Below are positions 48,465 through 58,689 of a stretch of DNA of 64,000 nucleotides, piece after piece (positions within the stretch are counted from its first letter, which is position 1; every line of letters begins with the position of its first letter). The notes under the pieces were generated by a model, which worked only from the letters and a program-made list of their open reading frames with translations, did no database searches and was not told where the DNA came from. A program made the position numbers and the translations under genes. This DNA comes from an uncultured Porticoccus sp. GTDB taxonomy: Bacteria > Pseudomonadota > Gammaproteobacteria > Pseudomonadales > Porticoccaceae. The stretch covers positions 124,001 to 188,000 of the forward strand of contig NZ_CAJXST010000002.1 in the NCBI RefSeq assembly GCF_913061305.1. The letters are read 5' to 3'.

Positions 48465-49814
48465 TTAGTCGAGGTCAAATTTCTGTAACTTATAGCGCAT
48501 CTGGCGGAAACTGATACCCAGCTCCCGGGCGGTAGCCGTCTTGTTCCAGCGGTTTTTTTCGAGGGCTTTCAGCAGCAGTTCTTTCTCAATGGAACCCAGG
48601 TAGTCATCAATTGAATCAAAACTGTAGGCACCGGATTCGGTGCCGTCTCCTGGAACGAAAGCAACGGTTGAATGGCTGGGGAGCTGCAGGTCTCTGGCGG
48701 TAATCGCTGACCCGTTGCAGAGAGTGAATGCCCTTTCGAGGACATTTTCCAGTTCCCTTACATTGCCGGGAAATGTATGTTGCCTGATCGCCGCCATCGC
48801 ATCGTCTGACAGGATCGGAGGTTTTGTCCCGGCCTCCCGGGAAAAACAATGGAGAAAGTGTTCTGAAAGCTGCGGAATATCTTGCGGTCGATCTCTTAGA
48901 GGGGGAACCTGCAGCTCAATAACATTGATGCGGTAATACAGGTCCTGTCGGAAGCGGTTGTTCTGCACCTCCCGGGTCAGGTCTTTGTGAGTGGCGCTGA
49001 GTATACGGACATCCACGGCTACTTCTTCCTCTGCGCCTACCGGGCGAATACTTTTCTCCTGGATTGCTCTCAGCAGTTTGACCTGCATCGGCAGAGGCAG
49101 ATCGGCCACTTCATCCAGTAACAACGTACCGCCATTGGCGGCTTGAAACAGTCCCTGTTTGTCCTGATGAGCGCCAGTAAAACTACCTTTTTTATGACCG
49201 AAGAATTCACTTTCCATCAATTCAGAGGGAATGGCGCCGCAGTTCACCGGAATGAAGGGACCATTGGCCCGTGCACCGAGAAAATGGATCGCCCTGGCTA
49301 CCAATTCTTTTCCGCTGCCGGATTCACCACTGATAAAAATGGGCGCCTGGCTGCGCGCTACCCGTCGAATCTGTTGTTTGAGTATCTCGATAGCGGGTGA
49401 TTCGCCGAGCAAAACGGTTTCCGGTATGACTGGACTGGGGGCCTCCCTTTTTAATTGCAGTGCGGATTGGACAAGGTTGCGCAACCGCATCAGTTGCAAC
49501 GGCTTGGAGATAAAATCAAAGGCTCCTTTTTTCAGGGCATCGACAGCGATTTCCATGTTGCCATGGGCGGTGATCATGGCGACTGGCAAGTGTGGCGCCG
49601 TGGCCTGTATATGGTCGACAAGTTCGAGTCCGTTGCCATCGGGCATTTTCATGTCGGTGAGGCAGAGGTCAAACTCCTCACTCTCGAGCAATTTTCTCGC
49701 CTTGGTCAGCTTGGCTGCGGTGACGACTTCCAAACCCATTTGCTCAAGTGTCATTGTCAGGAGCTCTCTGATGTCCGGTTCGTCATCCACCACCAGTACA
49801 CGTTTTTTCATCAT
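48465..49814 (-). CDS. pilR: Sigma-54 response regulator PilR
   Basis: NtrC-type activator that, in Pseudomonas, turns on pilA. 449 residues. Receiver domain with phosphoacceptor Asp54 (CLTDMKMPDG). AAA+ domain with Walker A GESGSGKE and sigma-54 contact loop KGSFTGA (a GAFTGA variant normal for PilR), then GGTLLLDEVADLP. C-terminal Fis-type helix-turn-helix: NKTATARELGISFRQMRYKLQKF. ATG 49814 overlaps the pilS stop; ATG 49811 is equally possible. Confidence 0.95.
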   Translation of the reverse strand: MMKKRVLVVDDEPDIRELLTMTLEQMGLEVVTAAKLTKARKLLESEEFDLCLTDMKMPDGNGLELVDHIQATAPHLPVAMITAHGNMEIAVDALKKGAFDFISKPLQLMRLRNLVQSALQLKREAPSPVIPETVLLGESPAIEILKQQIRRVARSQAPIFISGESGSGKELVARAIHFLGARANGPFIPVNCGAIPSELMESEFFGHKKGSFTGAHQDKQGLFQAANGGTLLLDEVADLPLPMQVKLLRAIQEKSIRPVGAEEEVAVDVRILSATHKDLTREVQNNRFRQDLYYRINVIELQVPPLRDRPQDIPQLSEHFLHCFSREAGTKPPILSDDAMAAIRQHTFPGNVRELENVLERAFTLCNGSAITARDLQLPSHSTVAFVPGDGTESGAYSFDSIDDYLGSIEKELLLKALEKNRWNKTATARELGISFRQMRYKLQKFDLD

Positions 49815-51439
49815 GATTGCGGTCTCGGTAATACCCGGTCTGGATGCGAAAACCCGATCCGGAAGTGTCTGTTTTCCGGCTCCTCTGCAAAATAATTGAG
49901 TGAAGCATAGTTGACGCTGCAAAGCTCCTTGGCCAGATAGAGCCCCAGACCTGAACCTTCATGGGATGTGGTGAAAAAGGGTTCAAAAATGGAGTTGTGG
50001 TCTTCGACGGGAACCCCAGGACCGCGATCAAATACATCCAGAAAGGGCAGTTCTGATGTCGTATCCCTGCAGACCACGAGTCTGACCCAGCGCTCCCCCG
50101 TGGCCTGTTCACTAAAACGCAGGCCATTATCCACCAGGTTGGTCAGTATTTGGGACAGGTGACCCGGATCAAAGAAAATCTGGGTATCCTTGTTCAGACT
50201 CTCGATTTCTATGGTGCAGGGGGCTCTCTGCGTGTCCATGTAGTCGTTACGGAATTTTTTCAGCCATTGCAGGAGCCAGATTTTTTGAAATGCCGGGAGC
50301 TTTTGCCGCGACAGTTGCAGTACGTTTTCAACAATCTGGTTTACCCGGAGACAATGGCGCTGAACGATATCCAGCAGCTTGGCCTGGCTGTTGTCGGTGG
50401 CCTGTTCTGCGAGCAGTTGCGATGCGTGACTGATGGCCCCGAGTGGATTGCGGATTTCGTGAGCAATACTGCCAGTCAGCCGACCGAGAGAGGCGAGTTT
50501 CAATTGCTGGGCATGTTGTGAGAGGGAGCGGGTATCCTCGAGAAAGATCAGGGTCTGCTTATCTTCCCCCTGGTGGAGAGAAGTGAAGTTAGCCTGGATC
50601 TCTATCGATGAAGCAGATGTTTTGAAGGTGGGGGTTCGCAGCCATCGGTAGGTCTTCCAGCGATCAAGCTGTTGGTAAAGCGGCATGATCAGACTGAGTG
50701 GCTGGCCAGCCCCCAGCGGTTTTCCCGGCTGTTGTCCGCCAAGCAGCTGAATGGCGGCGCTATTGATCAGTGTGATGTTGTCTTGCCTGTCGACCACCAC
50801 GATACCGGTCCGCATCCGTTTGACAATGGATTCATTGAGTTGCTGCAGCTGTTCGCTTTCAATGGCTTTCTCCGCCGCAATTGTCTGGGCGAGACGGATT
50901 CTCTGGGTTAATACCTGGAACAGCAGGGCCGTGGCGAACAGCAATATCCCGAGAATTCCTGCGGGGAAAATGGATTCCTTACTTTGGCCGAGGATCATAC
51001 TCGTTGAAAGCGTTTCCAGCATCACACAGATACTGGCCGTTGCCGCCAGTAATAATGCCAGCTGGCCAGCGACCAGAATGCTGCCTGCCGCAACGGTGGC
51101 GAGCATCAGAAACCCCAGCCCGCTTTCCAGTCCACCACTGGCGTGCATCATCAGTGTGATGGCCACCATGTCGGTCAACAGCATAAAAAACAACATCTGG
51201 ATGCCGGGTGTGGCTCGATAGACTTTCAGCGAGATCAGTGACAGCAGGCACAGCAAGGTATAGATGCTGACTGTCCCCAAAAAAAGCTGTGGTATTTCTG
51301 CTCCCAGGATGCGGGTAGCGATGCCTGTCAGGTACATCGTAAGCAACGCACTGGACAAAATGACCCGGTAATAACCGTACACCTTGAGCAGGCTGTCCGG
51401 TGCCGGTGGGGCAGTCATTTTGCCGATATTGAGTTGCAT
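49811..51439 (-). CDS. pilS: Sensor histidine kinase PilS
   Basis: Partner of PilR. 542 residues. Six N-terminal helices (about 20 to 190), a PAS-like part around 210 to 310, then the kinase core: H box with His327 (GSIAHEIRNPLGAISHASQLL), N box TNLVDNGLRFSEQA, and G boxes VFDRGPGVP and SHEGSGLGLYLAKELC. In Pseudomonas PilS senses PilA levels in the membrane. Operon order pilS-pilR and position beside the minor pilins are classical. Confidence 0.95.
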   Translation of the reverse strand: MQLNIGKMTAPPAPDSLLKVYGYYRVILSSALLTMYLTGIATRILGAEIPQLFLGTVSIYTLLCLLSLISLKVYRATPGIQMLFFMLLTDMVAITLMMHASGGLESGLGFLMLATVAAGSILVAGQLALLLAATASICVMLETLSTSMILGQSKESIFPAGILGILLFATALLFQVLTQRIRLAQTIAAEKAIESEQLQQLNESIVKRMRTGIVVVDRQDNITLINSAAIQLLGGQQPGKPLGAGQPLSLIMPLYQQLDRWKTYRWLRTPTFKTSASSIEIQANFTSLHQGEDKQTLIFLEDTRSLSQHAQQLKLASLGRLTGSIAHEIRNPLGAISHASQLLAEQATDNSQAKLLDIVQRHCLRVNQIVENVLQLSRQKLPAFQKIWLLQWLKKFRNDYMDTQRAPCTIEIESLNKDTQIFFDPGHLSQILTNLVDNGLRFSEQATGERWVRLVVCRDTTSELPFLDVFDRGPGVPVEDHNSIFEPFFTTSHEGSGLGLYLAKELCSVNYASLNYFAEEPENRHFRIGFSHPDRVLPRPQS

Positions 51440-51552
51440 AAGGATCGGGGGTCTGGTCGGGTTAAGTCGATTCTATCTGAAAAAGCAGTTTCAATTCATG
51501 AACAGTCCCGCTATTTGCCAACCGGGTGGTTGTGTTGCCAGGCCCTTGCCGG

Positions 51553-52398
51553 TCACTGGTCGTAGATAGTTGGAATCGGATCTCGCTTGTGCCGGGTATT
51601 GTTATAGATTTCGATAATGCGGTTGGCCACCTCGTCGTTGACAGGCTTGGCCTCCAGAAAATCATCCAGTTCATCGTAGCTGATACCGAGTGCATGCTCG
51701 TCGGCCTTCTGTGGAGCAAGACATTCCAGGTCGGCCGTGGGTGTTTTTTCAACGAGGTGTTCAGGCGCGCCGAGAAACGCAGCTATCTGCCTGACCTGCC
51801 GTTTGCTGAGGCCGAACAACGGTGCCAGATCACAGGCACCATCCCCCCATTTGGTATAAAAGCCGGTGACGTTCTCAGCCGAGTGGTCCGTGCCGAGCAC
51901 CAGTCCGCCCAGCAAGCCTGCGATCTGGTATTGAATCACCATGCGTGTGCGGGCTTTGGTGTTGCCTTTGGTGAAGTCCGTCTGGCCTGGAGACGCGGTC
52001 AGAAGCTGCCCGTTGTTCAGTGCGCCAAGTACTTCTTCATGGATGGCTTCCACGCCGGGTTTGATATTGACGACCAGACACTCGCTGGGCTGAATGAATT
52101 CAATAGCCTGTTGGGCTTCATGTTCATCGGCCTGAATGCCGAAAGGTAGTCGAACAGCGATAAAGCGATAAAGCGGCTTGCCCTGTTCCCGGTTCAATTG
52201 CTCAACGGCCAGTTGTGCCAGCCGCCCGCAGGTTGTTGAATCAATGCCACCACTGATGCCCAACACCAGATTGCGCAGGCCGGCGCCGGTCAGGATCGAC
52301 TTGATAAAATCAACACGCCTGGTGATCTCGTAGGCCGGATCAATGCTGGGCAGGACTTTCATTTCCTGCAAAATAAGTTTGGCGTCTGGTGTTTGCAT
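51553..52398 (-). CDS. nadE: Ammonia-dependent NAD synthetase
   Basis: Amidates nicotinic acid adenine dinucleotide to NAD. 281 residues, short form without a glutaminase domain. The PP-loop SGGIDST is at residues 49-54; [24 protein letters not shown] and EKTPTADLE follow, all typical. Lies alone between pilS and bamD. The 113 bases between it and pilS show nothing I can name. Confidence 0.95.
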   Translation of the reverse strand: MQTPDAKLILQEMKVLPSIDPAYEITRRVDFIKSILTGAGLRNLVLGISGGIDSTTCGRLAQLAVEQLNREQGKPLYRFIAVRLPFGIQADEHEAQQAIEFIQPSECLVVNIKPGVEAIHEEVLGALNNGQLLTASPGQTDFTKGNTKARTRMVIQYQIAGLLGGLVLGTDHSAENVTGFYTKWGDGACDLAPLFGLSKRQVRQIAAFLGAPEHLVEKTPTADLECLAPQKADEHALGISYDELDDFLEAKPVNDEVANRIIEIYNNTRHKRDPIPTIYDQ

Positions 52399-52532
52399 CG
52401 TTATTTTCTCCGAATAAAGTTGACTGTTTCTGAGCGAACTCTACAAGCATAGACGGGCAATCAAGAATAACGGATTTTCGAAGCAGGTTGGAATACGATG
52501 TTTTAATTATCCTGGTTGAAAAACCGGTCCGC

Positions 52533-52570
52533 AAAAACGGATAAAGGAGCAGTTGCTCCTTTATCCGTTT
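52533..52570 (-). terminator. Terminator of bamD with a 17-bp perfect stem
   Basis: AAACGGATAAAGGAGCA (52535-52551) pairs perfectly with 52554-52570 over a two-base loop. On the minus strand it is followed by TTTTT (52537-52533). It ends bamD transcription upstream of nadE. Confidence 0.85.
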
Positions 52571-52605
52571 GGAATTTTTCATCAAGCTGCCGCCGAGTCG
52601 CTGTA

Positions 52606-53589
52606 TCAGTCGAGCACACCCAGTGTCAGCCAACTGAGCCAGGATCGTTTCTCTTCGCCCCGATTGTTGCCGCCCGACACATTGCGATAACGCTCATTGA
52701 AGACATGACGGGAATCAAATCTGGGCGGATCCGGGTGGTCGTAGAGGCCGAGGGTCATTTTATTCAACCAGGTTGGTTCCATAAAATGGGGGTCGTCCTG
52801 GTACTGGAACTGACCGCTGGTATCCAGAGCGGGATGCTGGGGGTAGTTGGCTGCCAGAAGGGCCGCTGCATCTGCTGCCAGGTCCTGCATCTGCATGAAA
52901 TGATAGGCCTGCGCCATGACCGCCAGTCCGTCAGGTACTGCGGGCGTTTTCTGGAAATTTTCAACCACATAACGGCCGCGGTTGGCGGCAGCCAGATAGG
53001 CGCCCCGCAGAAAATAGTAGTTGGCGACATGGATTTCATGCCGGGCAAGGATGTTACGGAGGTAGACCATCCGCTTGCGGGCATCGGGCGCGTAGGCGCT
53101 TTCCGGGAAGCGGTTGAGCAATTCATTGAAGGTGACAAAGGAGTTACGTGCCGAACCCGGATCACGCTTGGTTTCATCCGTGGGAAGAAATTGTTCAAAA
53201 AACCCCTTGCTCTGAACAAAAGAGGCCAGACCTTTCAGGTAGTAGGCATAATCCACGTTGGGGTGTTGGGGATGCAAACGGATAAAGCGGTCGGCGGAGG
53301 CAATGGTCGCCTCATAATCCTGAGACCTGAAGTAGGCGTAAATCAGTTCGAGCTGGGCCTGTTCCGCGTAATCGCCGAACGGATACTGGGCTTCCAGGGC
53401 CTCCAGGTTTTCGATCGCCTGAAACCAGTAGCCCGACGACAGTTCCTTCTGGATTTTTTCAAAGAAATCGGCCTCGGTATAACCGGAGGTGTCTGTTTTA
53501 TTGGCGTCCTTGTCATCACCGCTCCCAAGCCAGGCACAGCCACTGGTCAGAAAAATCGAGCAAACAAACAATAGAGCGGGAAATCGCAT
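52606..53589 (-). CDS. bamD: Outer-membrane assembly lipoprotein BamD, long form
   Basis: Essential lipoprotein of the BAM complex folding outer-membrane proteins. Lipobox LTSGC at about residue 14-18. TPR-like repeats follow: YTEADFFEKIQKELSSGYWFQAIENLEALEAQYPFGDYAEQAQLELIYAYF, then VDYAYYLKGLA and the RFPESAYAPDARKRMVYL stretch, all BamD hallmarks. The protein has 327 residues against about 245 in E. coli; the extra part after about residue 240 includes HPALDTSGQFQYQDDP and ends KRSWLSWLTLGVLD. Divergent from rluD, as usual. Confidence 0.95.
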   Translation of the reverse strand: MRFPALLFVCSIFLTSGCAWLGSGDDKDANKTDTSGYTEADFFEKIQKELSSGYWFQAIENLEALEAQYPFGDYAEQAQLELIYAYFRSQDYEATIASADRFIRLHPQHPNVDYAYYLKGLASFVQSKGFFEQFLPTDETKRDPGSARNSFVTFNELLNRFPESAYAPDARKRMVYLRNILARHEIHVANYYFLRGAYLAAANRGRYVVENFQKTPAVPDGLAVMAQAYHFMQMQDLAADAAALLAANYPQHPALDTSGQFQYQDDPHFMEPTWLNKMTLGLYDHPDPPRFDSRHVFNERYRNVSGGNNRGEEKRSWLSWLTLGVLD

Positions 53590-53697
53590 GGAATGATTGA
53601 ATCCTGGTGGGTCAACGGTGAAAGTGTTTTTATCGGCCGAAGTAAAGCCTGTAAGATGGCCTATTTAACCACAGCCCCGAGCGGATTCAAAACTTCA

Positions 53698-54657
53698 ATG
53701 ACTGAACCAGTTGTTCTTAATGCGATTGTTCCGGAGACCGTTGGCGGCGCCCGGCTCGACCAGATAGCTGCCGAATTGTTCAAGGGATTTTCCCGTTCCC
53801 GTCTACAGCGGTGGATCAAGGAGGGCGACCTGCTGGTCGATGGCAAGTCCTGCCGTTCCCGGGACAAGCTGTTTGGCGGAGAACAGCTGACAGTCAAGGC
53901 AACATTGGAGCCGGAGGGTGAGTGGTCGGCGGAACCGATGACCCTGGATATCATTTATGAGGATGAGCATCTGCTGGTGATCAATAAACCGGCCGGGCTG
54001 GTTGTACATCCCGCCGCTGGCAACTATCAGGGCACTTTGCTGAACGGGCTGATTCACCATCTGCCAGGCAATGAAAATATTCCTCGAGCCGGCATCGTGC
54101 ACCGGTTGGATAAAGATACCACCGGTCTTATGGTCGTCGCGAAAACGCTTGCTGCACATCAATCGCTGATCCGACAGTTGCAGGATAGATCAGTGAGTCG
54201 TGAATATGAGGCGGTTGTGCCGGGTGTCATGACGGGCGGCGGAATGGTCAACAAACCATTGGGTCGGCATCCACAGGTGAGAACCAGAATGGCCGTACTG
54301 GATCATGGTGGCAAAGAGGCCATTACCCATTACCGGGTGATTGAGCGCTTTGCCGGTCATACCCATATTCGGTTAAAACTGGAGACCGGGCGGACGCATC
54401 AGATTCGGGTGCACATGGCCTCAATTGGTTATCCCCTGGTTGGCGATGCCACTTACGGTGGGCGTCTAAAGCTGCCGAAAGGGGCCTCCGATGAACTTCA
54501 GGATACCTTGCGGGCCTTCAAGCGTCAGGCGTTACATGCGGCCAGATTGGCCCTGATTCATCCGCAGACGGAAGCGTTGGTCGAATGGCAGGTAGAGGCC
54601 CCGGAAGACTTTATGCATCTGCTGGATGCACTTCGTTCCGATCATGAATCAATCTGA
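53698..54657 (+). CDS. rluD: 23S rRNA pseudouridine synthase RluD
   Basis: Makes pseudouridines 1911, 1915 and 1917 in helix 69 of 23S rRNA. 319 residues from ATG 53698. N-terminal S4 domain (ARLDQIAAELFKGFSRSRLQRWIKEGDLLVDG), then the catalytic domain with Asp138 in VHRLDKDTTGLMVVAKT and RTHQIRVHMASIGYPLVGD. An earlier ATG at 53593 would add 35 residues unlike the family. Divergent from bamD. Confidence 0.96.
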   Translation: MTEPVVLNAIVPETVGGARLDQIAAELFKGFSRSRLQRWIKEGDLLVDGKSCRSRDKLFGGEQLTVKATLEPEGEWSAEPMTLDIIYEDEHLLVINKPAGLVVHPAAGNYQGTLLNGLIHHLPGNENIPRAGIVHRLDKDTTGLMVVAKTLAAHQSLIRQLQDRSVSREYEAVVPGVMTGGGMVNKPLGRHPQVRTRMAVLDHGGKEAITHYRVIERFAGHTHIRLKLETGRTHQIRVHMASIGYPLVGDATYGGRLKLPKGASDELQDTLRAFKRQALHAARLALIHPQTEALVEWQVEAPEDFMHLLDALRSDHESI

Positions 54658-54665
54658 TTGATGCA

Positions 54666-55412
54666 ATGTCCATCATCCTTCCCGATTGGCCCGCACCCCA
54701 CTCTGTCAAGGCTGCTGTCAGCACACGTCGAGGCGGTCTGTCTGCGGCTGCCTGGCGAAGCCTGAACCTGGCCTACCATGTGGGAGACAATGCCCAGTCT
54801 GTGGAGCAAAACTGGCAATTGCTGGGTTCGTTACTGCGGCTTCCGGTTGCGCCGCAATTGCTGGAACAGGTTCACGGTACCGATGTGGTCCATGCTCAGA
54901 GTGACGGCATTATTCGGCGCGCAGATGCCTGCTACAGCGATCAGCGGGCTGTGGTTTGTACCGTGATGACGGCCGATTGCCTGCCGATCCTGATCTGTGA
55001 CAGAGCCGGTGCAGAGGTGGCTGCCGTTCATGCGGGTTGGCGCGGGCTGGCTGGCGGGGTGGTGGCGAATGCTGTCAGGCAATTTAAAAGCCGTCCAGCC
55101 CAGTTGCTGGCCTGGCTGGGTCCGGCCATCAGTCAACCCCACTTTGAAGTGGGCGAAGATGTCTATCAGGCCTTTTTGGCCAATACGCCAGGGTGGGGGG
55201 CGAGGCAACAGGTTGACGCCTGCTTTCTCCGAACCCGGCCTGACCGCTGGCAGGCGGACATCTTTTCACTTGCCCGGCTGGCGCTGTCGGCATCCGGTGT
55301 CACGGCCATTTTTGGCGGTGGGCACTGTACCTTTGCCAACCCCGAATCGTTCTATTCCTACCGCCGCGATGGTCAGACCGGACGAATGGCCAGCCTGATC
55401 TGGATCAGTTAA
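54666..55412 (+). CDS. pgeF: Purine nucleoside phosphorylase PgeF/YfiH (multicopper polyphenol oxidase family)
   Basis: 248-residue cytoplasmic protein of the DUF152/YfiH family, with purine nucleoside phosphorylase and peptidoglycan-editing activity reported for members. Features: STRRGGLSAAAWRSLNLAYHVGD, QVHGTDVV, MTADCLPILICD (Cys), AAVHAGWRGLAGGVV (His) and GGHCTFANPESFYSYRRDGQTGRMASLIW near the end, giving the conserved Cys/His zinc set. Eight bases after rluD, as in most gammaproteobacteria. Confidence 0.94.
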   Translation: MSIILPDWPAPHSVKAAVSTRRGGLSAAAWRSLNLAYHVGDNAQSVEQNWQLLGSLLRLPVAPQLLEQVHGTDVVHAQSDGIIRRADACYSDQRAVVCTVMTADCLPILICDRAGAEVAAVHAGWRGLAGGVVANAVRQFKSRPAQLLAWLGPAISQPHFEVGEDVYQAFLANTPGWGARQQVDACFLRTRPDRWQADIFSLARLALSASGVTAIFGGGHCTFANPESFYSYRRDGQTGRMASLIWIS

Positions 55413-55425
55413 ACGCCCGCATCTT

Positions 55426-55453
55426 CTTGAATTCCCCCTCCCAGCCCCAACTA
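55426..55453 (+). promoter_or_regulatory. Sigma-32 heat-shock promoter of clpB
   Basis: CTTGAA at 55426-55431, a 13-base spacer, and CCCCAACTA from 55445. This matches the sigma-32 consensus CTTGAA / CCCCATNTA in both boxes, with one mismatch in the -10 box, and lies 30 to 60 bases before clpB. Confidence 0.7.
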
Positions 55454-55484
55454 TATGTTCTGACAAACATTATTGAGGTTGATT

Positions 55485-58148
55485 ATGCGATTTGACCGTT
55501 TTACCAGTCACTTGCAAAGTGCGATATCCGATGCGCAATCGATGGCCGTTGGCCGCGATAACACGGCGCTTGAGCCCGTTCATCTGGTGCTGGCAATGTT
55601 GAGTCAGCAGGGTGGTGCCATTGGGCCCATGCTCAGCCAGGCGGGCTTTGATCTTGCCGGGTTGAAAGCTGCGCTCACGCATCAACTGGATCAGTTGCCC
55701 CGGGTCCAGACCCCGACGGGCGATATCGCTATTTCTCCCGAGCTGGGACGATTGTTCAACCTGGCGGACAAGCAGGCCCAGCAACAGGGCGATCAATATA
55801 TTTCCAGCGAGGCAGTGCTGTTGGCGGCTTTCGAGGATAAAGGAGATTTGGGCAAGTCTCTGGCCAAATTTGGCGACAAAAACAAATTGAAAGCGGTGGT
55901 GGAAAAAATTCGTGGAGGTGAAGCAGTGACAGACCCGGAAGCTGAAGGCAGCCGTCAGGCATTGGAAAAATATACCATCGATCTCACTGCCCGTGCCGAG
56001 CAGGGCAAGCTGGATCCGGTAATTGGCCGGGATGATGAAATTCGCCGCACCATCCAGGTGTTGCAGCGCCGTACCAAGAACAATCCGGTACTGATCGGTG
56101 AGCCCGGTGTGGGTAAAACCGCCATTATTGAGGGGCTGGCTCAGCGGGTCGTCAATGGTGAGGTCCCTGAAGGGTTGAAGGACAAGCGTGTGCTGTCCCT
56201 CGATCTGGGTGCACTGCTGGCCGGTGCCAAATTTCGCGGTGATTTTGAAGAGCGCCTCAAGGCGGTACTCAATGAGCTTGGCAAGCAGGAGGGCCGGGTC
56301 ATCCTGTTTATCGACGAGTTGCACACCATGGTGGGTGCGGGTAAAGCCGAGGGGGCCATGGATGCCGGCAATATGCTCAAGCCCGCTCTGGCGCGGGGCG
56401 AACTGCACTGCGTCGGTGCCACCACGCTGGATGAATATCGCAAGTACATCGAAAAAGATGCGGCGCTGGAACGGCGTTTTCAGAAAATTCAGGTGGATGA
56501 GCCCAACGAAGAGGACACCATTGCCATTCTCCGTGGCCTTAAGGAGCGCTATGAAGTCCACCACGGGGTGGATATCACCGACTCTGCGATTGTCGCCGCC
56601 GCCAAATTGTCGCAGCGCTACATCACTGATCGCCAGCTGCCGGACAAGGCCATCGATCTGGTTGATGAAGCCGCCAGCCGAATTCGCATGGAGATCGACT
56701 CCAAGCCGGAGGAAATGGATCGCCTCGAGCGCCGCCTGATTCAACTGAAAATGGAGCGCGAGGCCGTCAAGAAGGAAGAGGATGAAGCGTCCCGCAAGCG
56801 GCTGGAAAAAATCCAGAAGGATATTGAGTCAATCGGTAAGGAATATGCTGATCTCGACGAGATATGGAAGGCCGAAAAAGCAGCTGTGCAGGGTTCCGCA
56901 CAGATCAAAAGTGATCTCGAGCAGGCCCGCATTGATATGGATGCCGCCCGGCGTGCCGGTGACCTGACCAAAATGTCAGAACTGCAATATGGCCGGATTC
57001 CAGAACTGGAAAAGCAGTTGGCTGCGGCCAGTGAAGCGGAGACCCGCGAGACGCATTTATTGCGCAACAAAGTGACCGAGGAGGAGATTGCCGAGGTGGT
57101 TTCCAAATGGACCGGTATCCCGATCTCCAAAATGCTGGAAGGGGAGCGGGACAAGTTGTTGCGTATGGAGGATGCTCTGCACAAACGGGTGATCGGTCAG
57201 CAGGAAGCCGTGGTGGCGGTGTCCAATGCGGTGCGCCGTAGTCGGGCCGGGTTGTCAGACCCCAATCGTCCCAACGGTTCGTTCCTGTTTTTAGGCCCCA
57301 CCGGGGTGGGCAAAACCGAGCTCTGTAAGGCGTTGGCAGAATTTCTGTTCGACAGTGTCGATGCCATGGTGCGCATCGACATGTCGGAATTCATGGAAAA
57401 ACATTCGGTGGCAAGGCTGGTGGGTGCTCCCCCCGGCTATGTGGGTTACGAGGAAGGTGGCTACCTGACCGAGGCCGTCAGGCGCCGTCCCTATTCGGTA
57501 CTGCTGCTGGATGAGGTGGAAAAAGCACACCCCGACGTATTCAATATTTTGTTACAGGTGCTGGATGACGGTCGACTGACCGATGGCCAGGGCCGCACGG
57601 TAGATTTTCGCAACACCGTGATTGTGATGACTTCCAACCTGGGGTCTGACCGGATTCAGGCGGTGGTGGAGGATCGCTCCTTCGATACCATCAGCTTTGA
57701 TGAAGGTGCCGGCGATGATCTACCGGACGACTCCACTACCAATGAAAACCGCTATCAGGCCATGAAAAGCGCGGTGATGGATGTGGTGGAAGGCCATTTT
57801 CGGCCGGAATTCATCAACCGGATTGATGAAGTGGTGGTGTTTCACCCACTGGGCAAAGGGCAGATTCGGGGTATTGCCGAAATTCAGCTCGGCCTGCTTA
57901 GAAAACGTCTACAGGACCGTGAGCTGTCGCTGGTTTTGTCGGATGAGGTCATGGACAAGATCTGTGAAGCGGGTTTTGATCCGGTCTACGGGGCCAGGCC
58001 ATTGAAAAGGGCGATACAACAATTATTGGAAAATCCTTTGGCCCAATCAGTACTGAGTGGCCAGTTTTCACCAGGGGATGAGATTACTGGGGACCTTGAT
58101 GGGAGCGATGTCAGGTTTCACCGGACTCAGGGCCGTTCAGCCGACTGA
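55485..58148 (+). CDS. clpB: Disaggregase chaperone ClpB
   Basis: Hexameric AAA+ chaperone that, with DnaK, rescues aggregated proteins. 887 residues from ATG 55485 (GAGG six bases upstream). N domain [18 protein letters not shown]; first ATPase domain with [10 protein letters not shown] near 205; coiled-coil middle domain around 410 to 520; second ATPase domain with [10 protein letters not shown] near 604. It is about 30 residues longer than E. coli ClpB, from an acidic insertion near 745 to 765 ([17 protein letters not shown]). Its own heat-shock promoter is visible. Confidence 0.97.
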   Translation: MRFDRFTSHLQSAISDAQSMAVGRDNTALEPVHLVLAMLSQQGGAIGPMLSQAGFDLAGLKAALTHQLDQLPRVQTPTGDIAISPELGRLFNLADKQAQQQGDQYISSEAVLLAAFEDKGDLGKSLAKFGDKNKLKAVVEKIRGGEAVTDPEAEGSRQALEKYTIDLTARAEQGKLDPVIGRDDEIRRTIQVLQRRTKNNPVLIGEPGVGKTAIIEGLAQRVVNGEVPEGLKDKRVLSLDLGALLAGAKFRGDFEERLKAVLNELGKQEGRVILFIDELHTMVGAGKAEGAMDAGNMLKPALARGELHCVGATTLDEYRKYIEKDAALERRFQKIQVDEPNEEDTIAILRGLKERYEVHHGVDITDSAIVAAAKLSQRYITDRQLPDKAIDLVDEAASRIRMEIDSKPEEMDRLERRLIQLKMEREAVKKEEDEASRKRLEKIQKDIESIGKEYADLDEIWKAEKAAVQGSAQIKSDLEQARIDMDAARRAGDLTKMSELQYGRIPELEKQLAAASEAETRETHLLRNKVTEEEIAEVVSKWTGIPISKMLEGERDKLLRMEDALHKRVIGQQEAVVAVSNAVRRSRAGLSDPNRPNGSFLFLGPTGVGKTELCKALAEFLFDSVDAMVRIDMSEFMEKHSVARLVGAPPGYVGYEEGGYLTEAVRRRPYSVLLLDEVEKAHPDVFNILLQVLDDGRLTDGQGRTVDFRNTVIVMTSNLGSDRIQAVVEDRSFDTISFDEGAGDDLPDDSTTNENRYQAMKSAVMDVVEGHFRPEFINRIDEVVVFHPLGKGQIRGIAEIQLGLLRKRLQDRELSLVLSDEVMDKICEAGFDPVYGARPLKRAIQQLLENPLAQSVLSGQFSPGDEITGDLDGSDVRFHRTQGRSAD

Positions 58149-58185
58149 GGGTTGCCTGTTGTCTGCAGGCCATCATGGGTAATCT

Positions 58186-58213
58186 GCAGCCAGCCCGGAT
58201 CCGGGCTGGCTGC
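58186..58213. repeat. 28-bp perfect palindrome between clpB and the DUF4124 gene
   Basis: GCAGCCAGCCCGGA with its exact complement TCCGGGCTGGCTGC, without spacer, 37 bases after clpB and 20 before the end of the convergent gene. No T run follows on either side, so it is a strong hairpin but not a standard intrinsic terminator. Confidence 0.85.
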
Positions 58214-58233
58214 CACACCCAAGCTCAAATCGA

Positions 58234-58689
58234 TTACTGACAGTTCTCCTGAACCATTGTTCGGGACTTTTCTATCCATTCATTTTGTTCTTCTGTACTG
58301 AGATAACGCACTTGATCTGTTTCCGGATCTTTTACTCTCAGCCTGCTGCCCCTTTGCAGGTTTTCAAGGTTTTCTTTGGCTTTAATACAGTTTTCCCTGG
58401 CAAGGGCCGCATCTTCAGCGGCTACCTCTTCAGATTTTTTGGTTTTCAGGTCCGGGGTCTTCTCTGATCCGTTGCTTTCAGGTATTTGGTCAGGCGTTGT
58501 TGCAGTAACTTCTTTACCCTTGCCGGGCGTGGGTATTTTTATTGTTTCAGCAGATTGCTCTACGGGCGGTTTTTCAGAGAAGTGCCATGCACCATCGGCA
58601 TCCTGCCACTTGTATACTTTTGCAGCATGCAAAGGGAGACACAGCGTCATTGCCAGCAGAGCGAGAGCGAGGTTATTGATACCTTTCAT
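58234..58689 (-). CDS. DUF4124 domain-containing periplasmic protein
   Basis: 151 residues starting at ATG 58689, with GGAAGG upstream. A signal peptide (LALALLAMTLCLPLHAAK) is followed by the DUF4124 motif KVYKWQDADGAWHFSEKPP. The middle is Lys/Glu/Pro-rich, then a helical end with two cysteines (ARENCIKAKENLENLQ and the last residues ENCQ) that could form a disulfide. Function unknown in this family. A frame that continues upstream to 59052 is not supported. Confidence 0.85.
   Translation of the reverse strand: MKGINNLALALLAMTLCLPLHAAKVYKWQDADGAWHFSEKPPVEQSAETIKIPTPGKGKEVTATTPDQIPESNGSEKTPDLKTKKSEEVAAEDAALARENCIKAKENLENLQRGSRLRVKDPETDQVRYLSTEEQNEWIEKSRTMVQENCQ

Noticed and set aside
53593-53697. 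35-residue N-terminal extension of RluD
   Set aside because: Not part of the family; ATG 53698 matches the known N-terminus.
55470-56744. 424-codon minus-strand frame opposite clpB
   Set aside because: Antisense shadow caused by the codon bias of clpB; no motifs.
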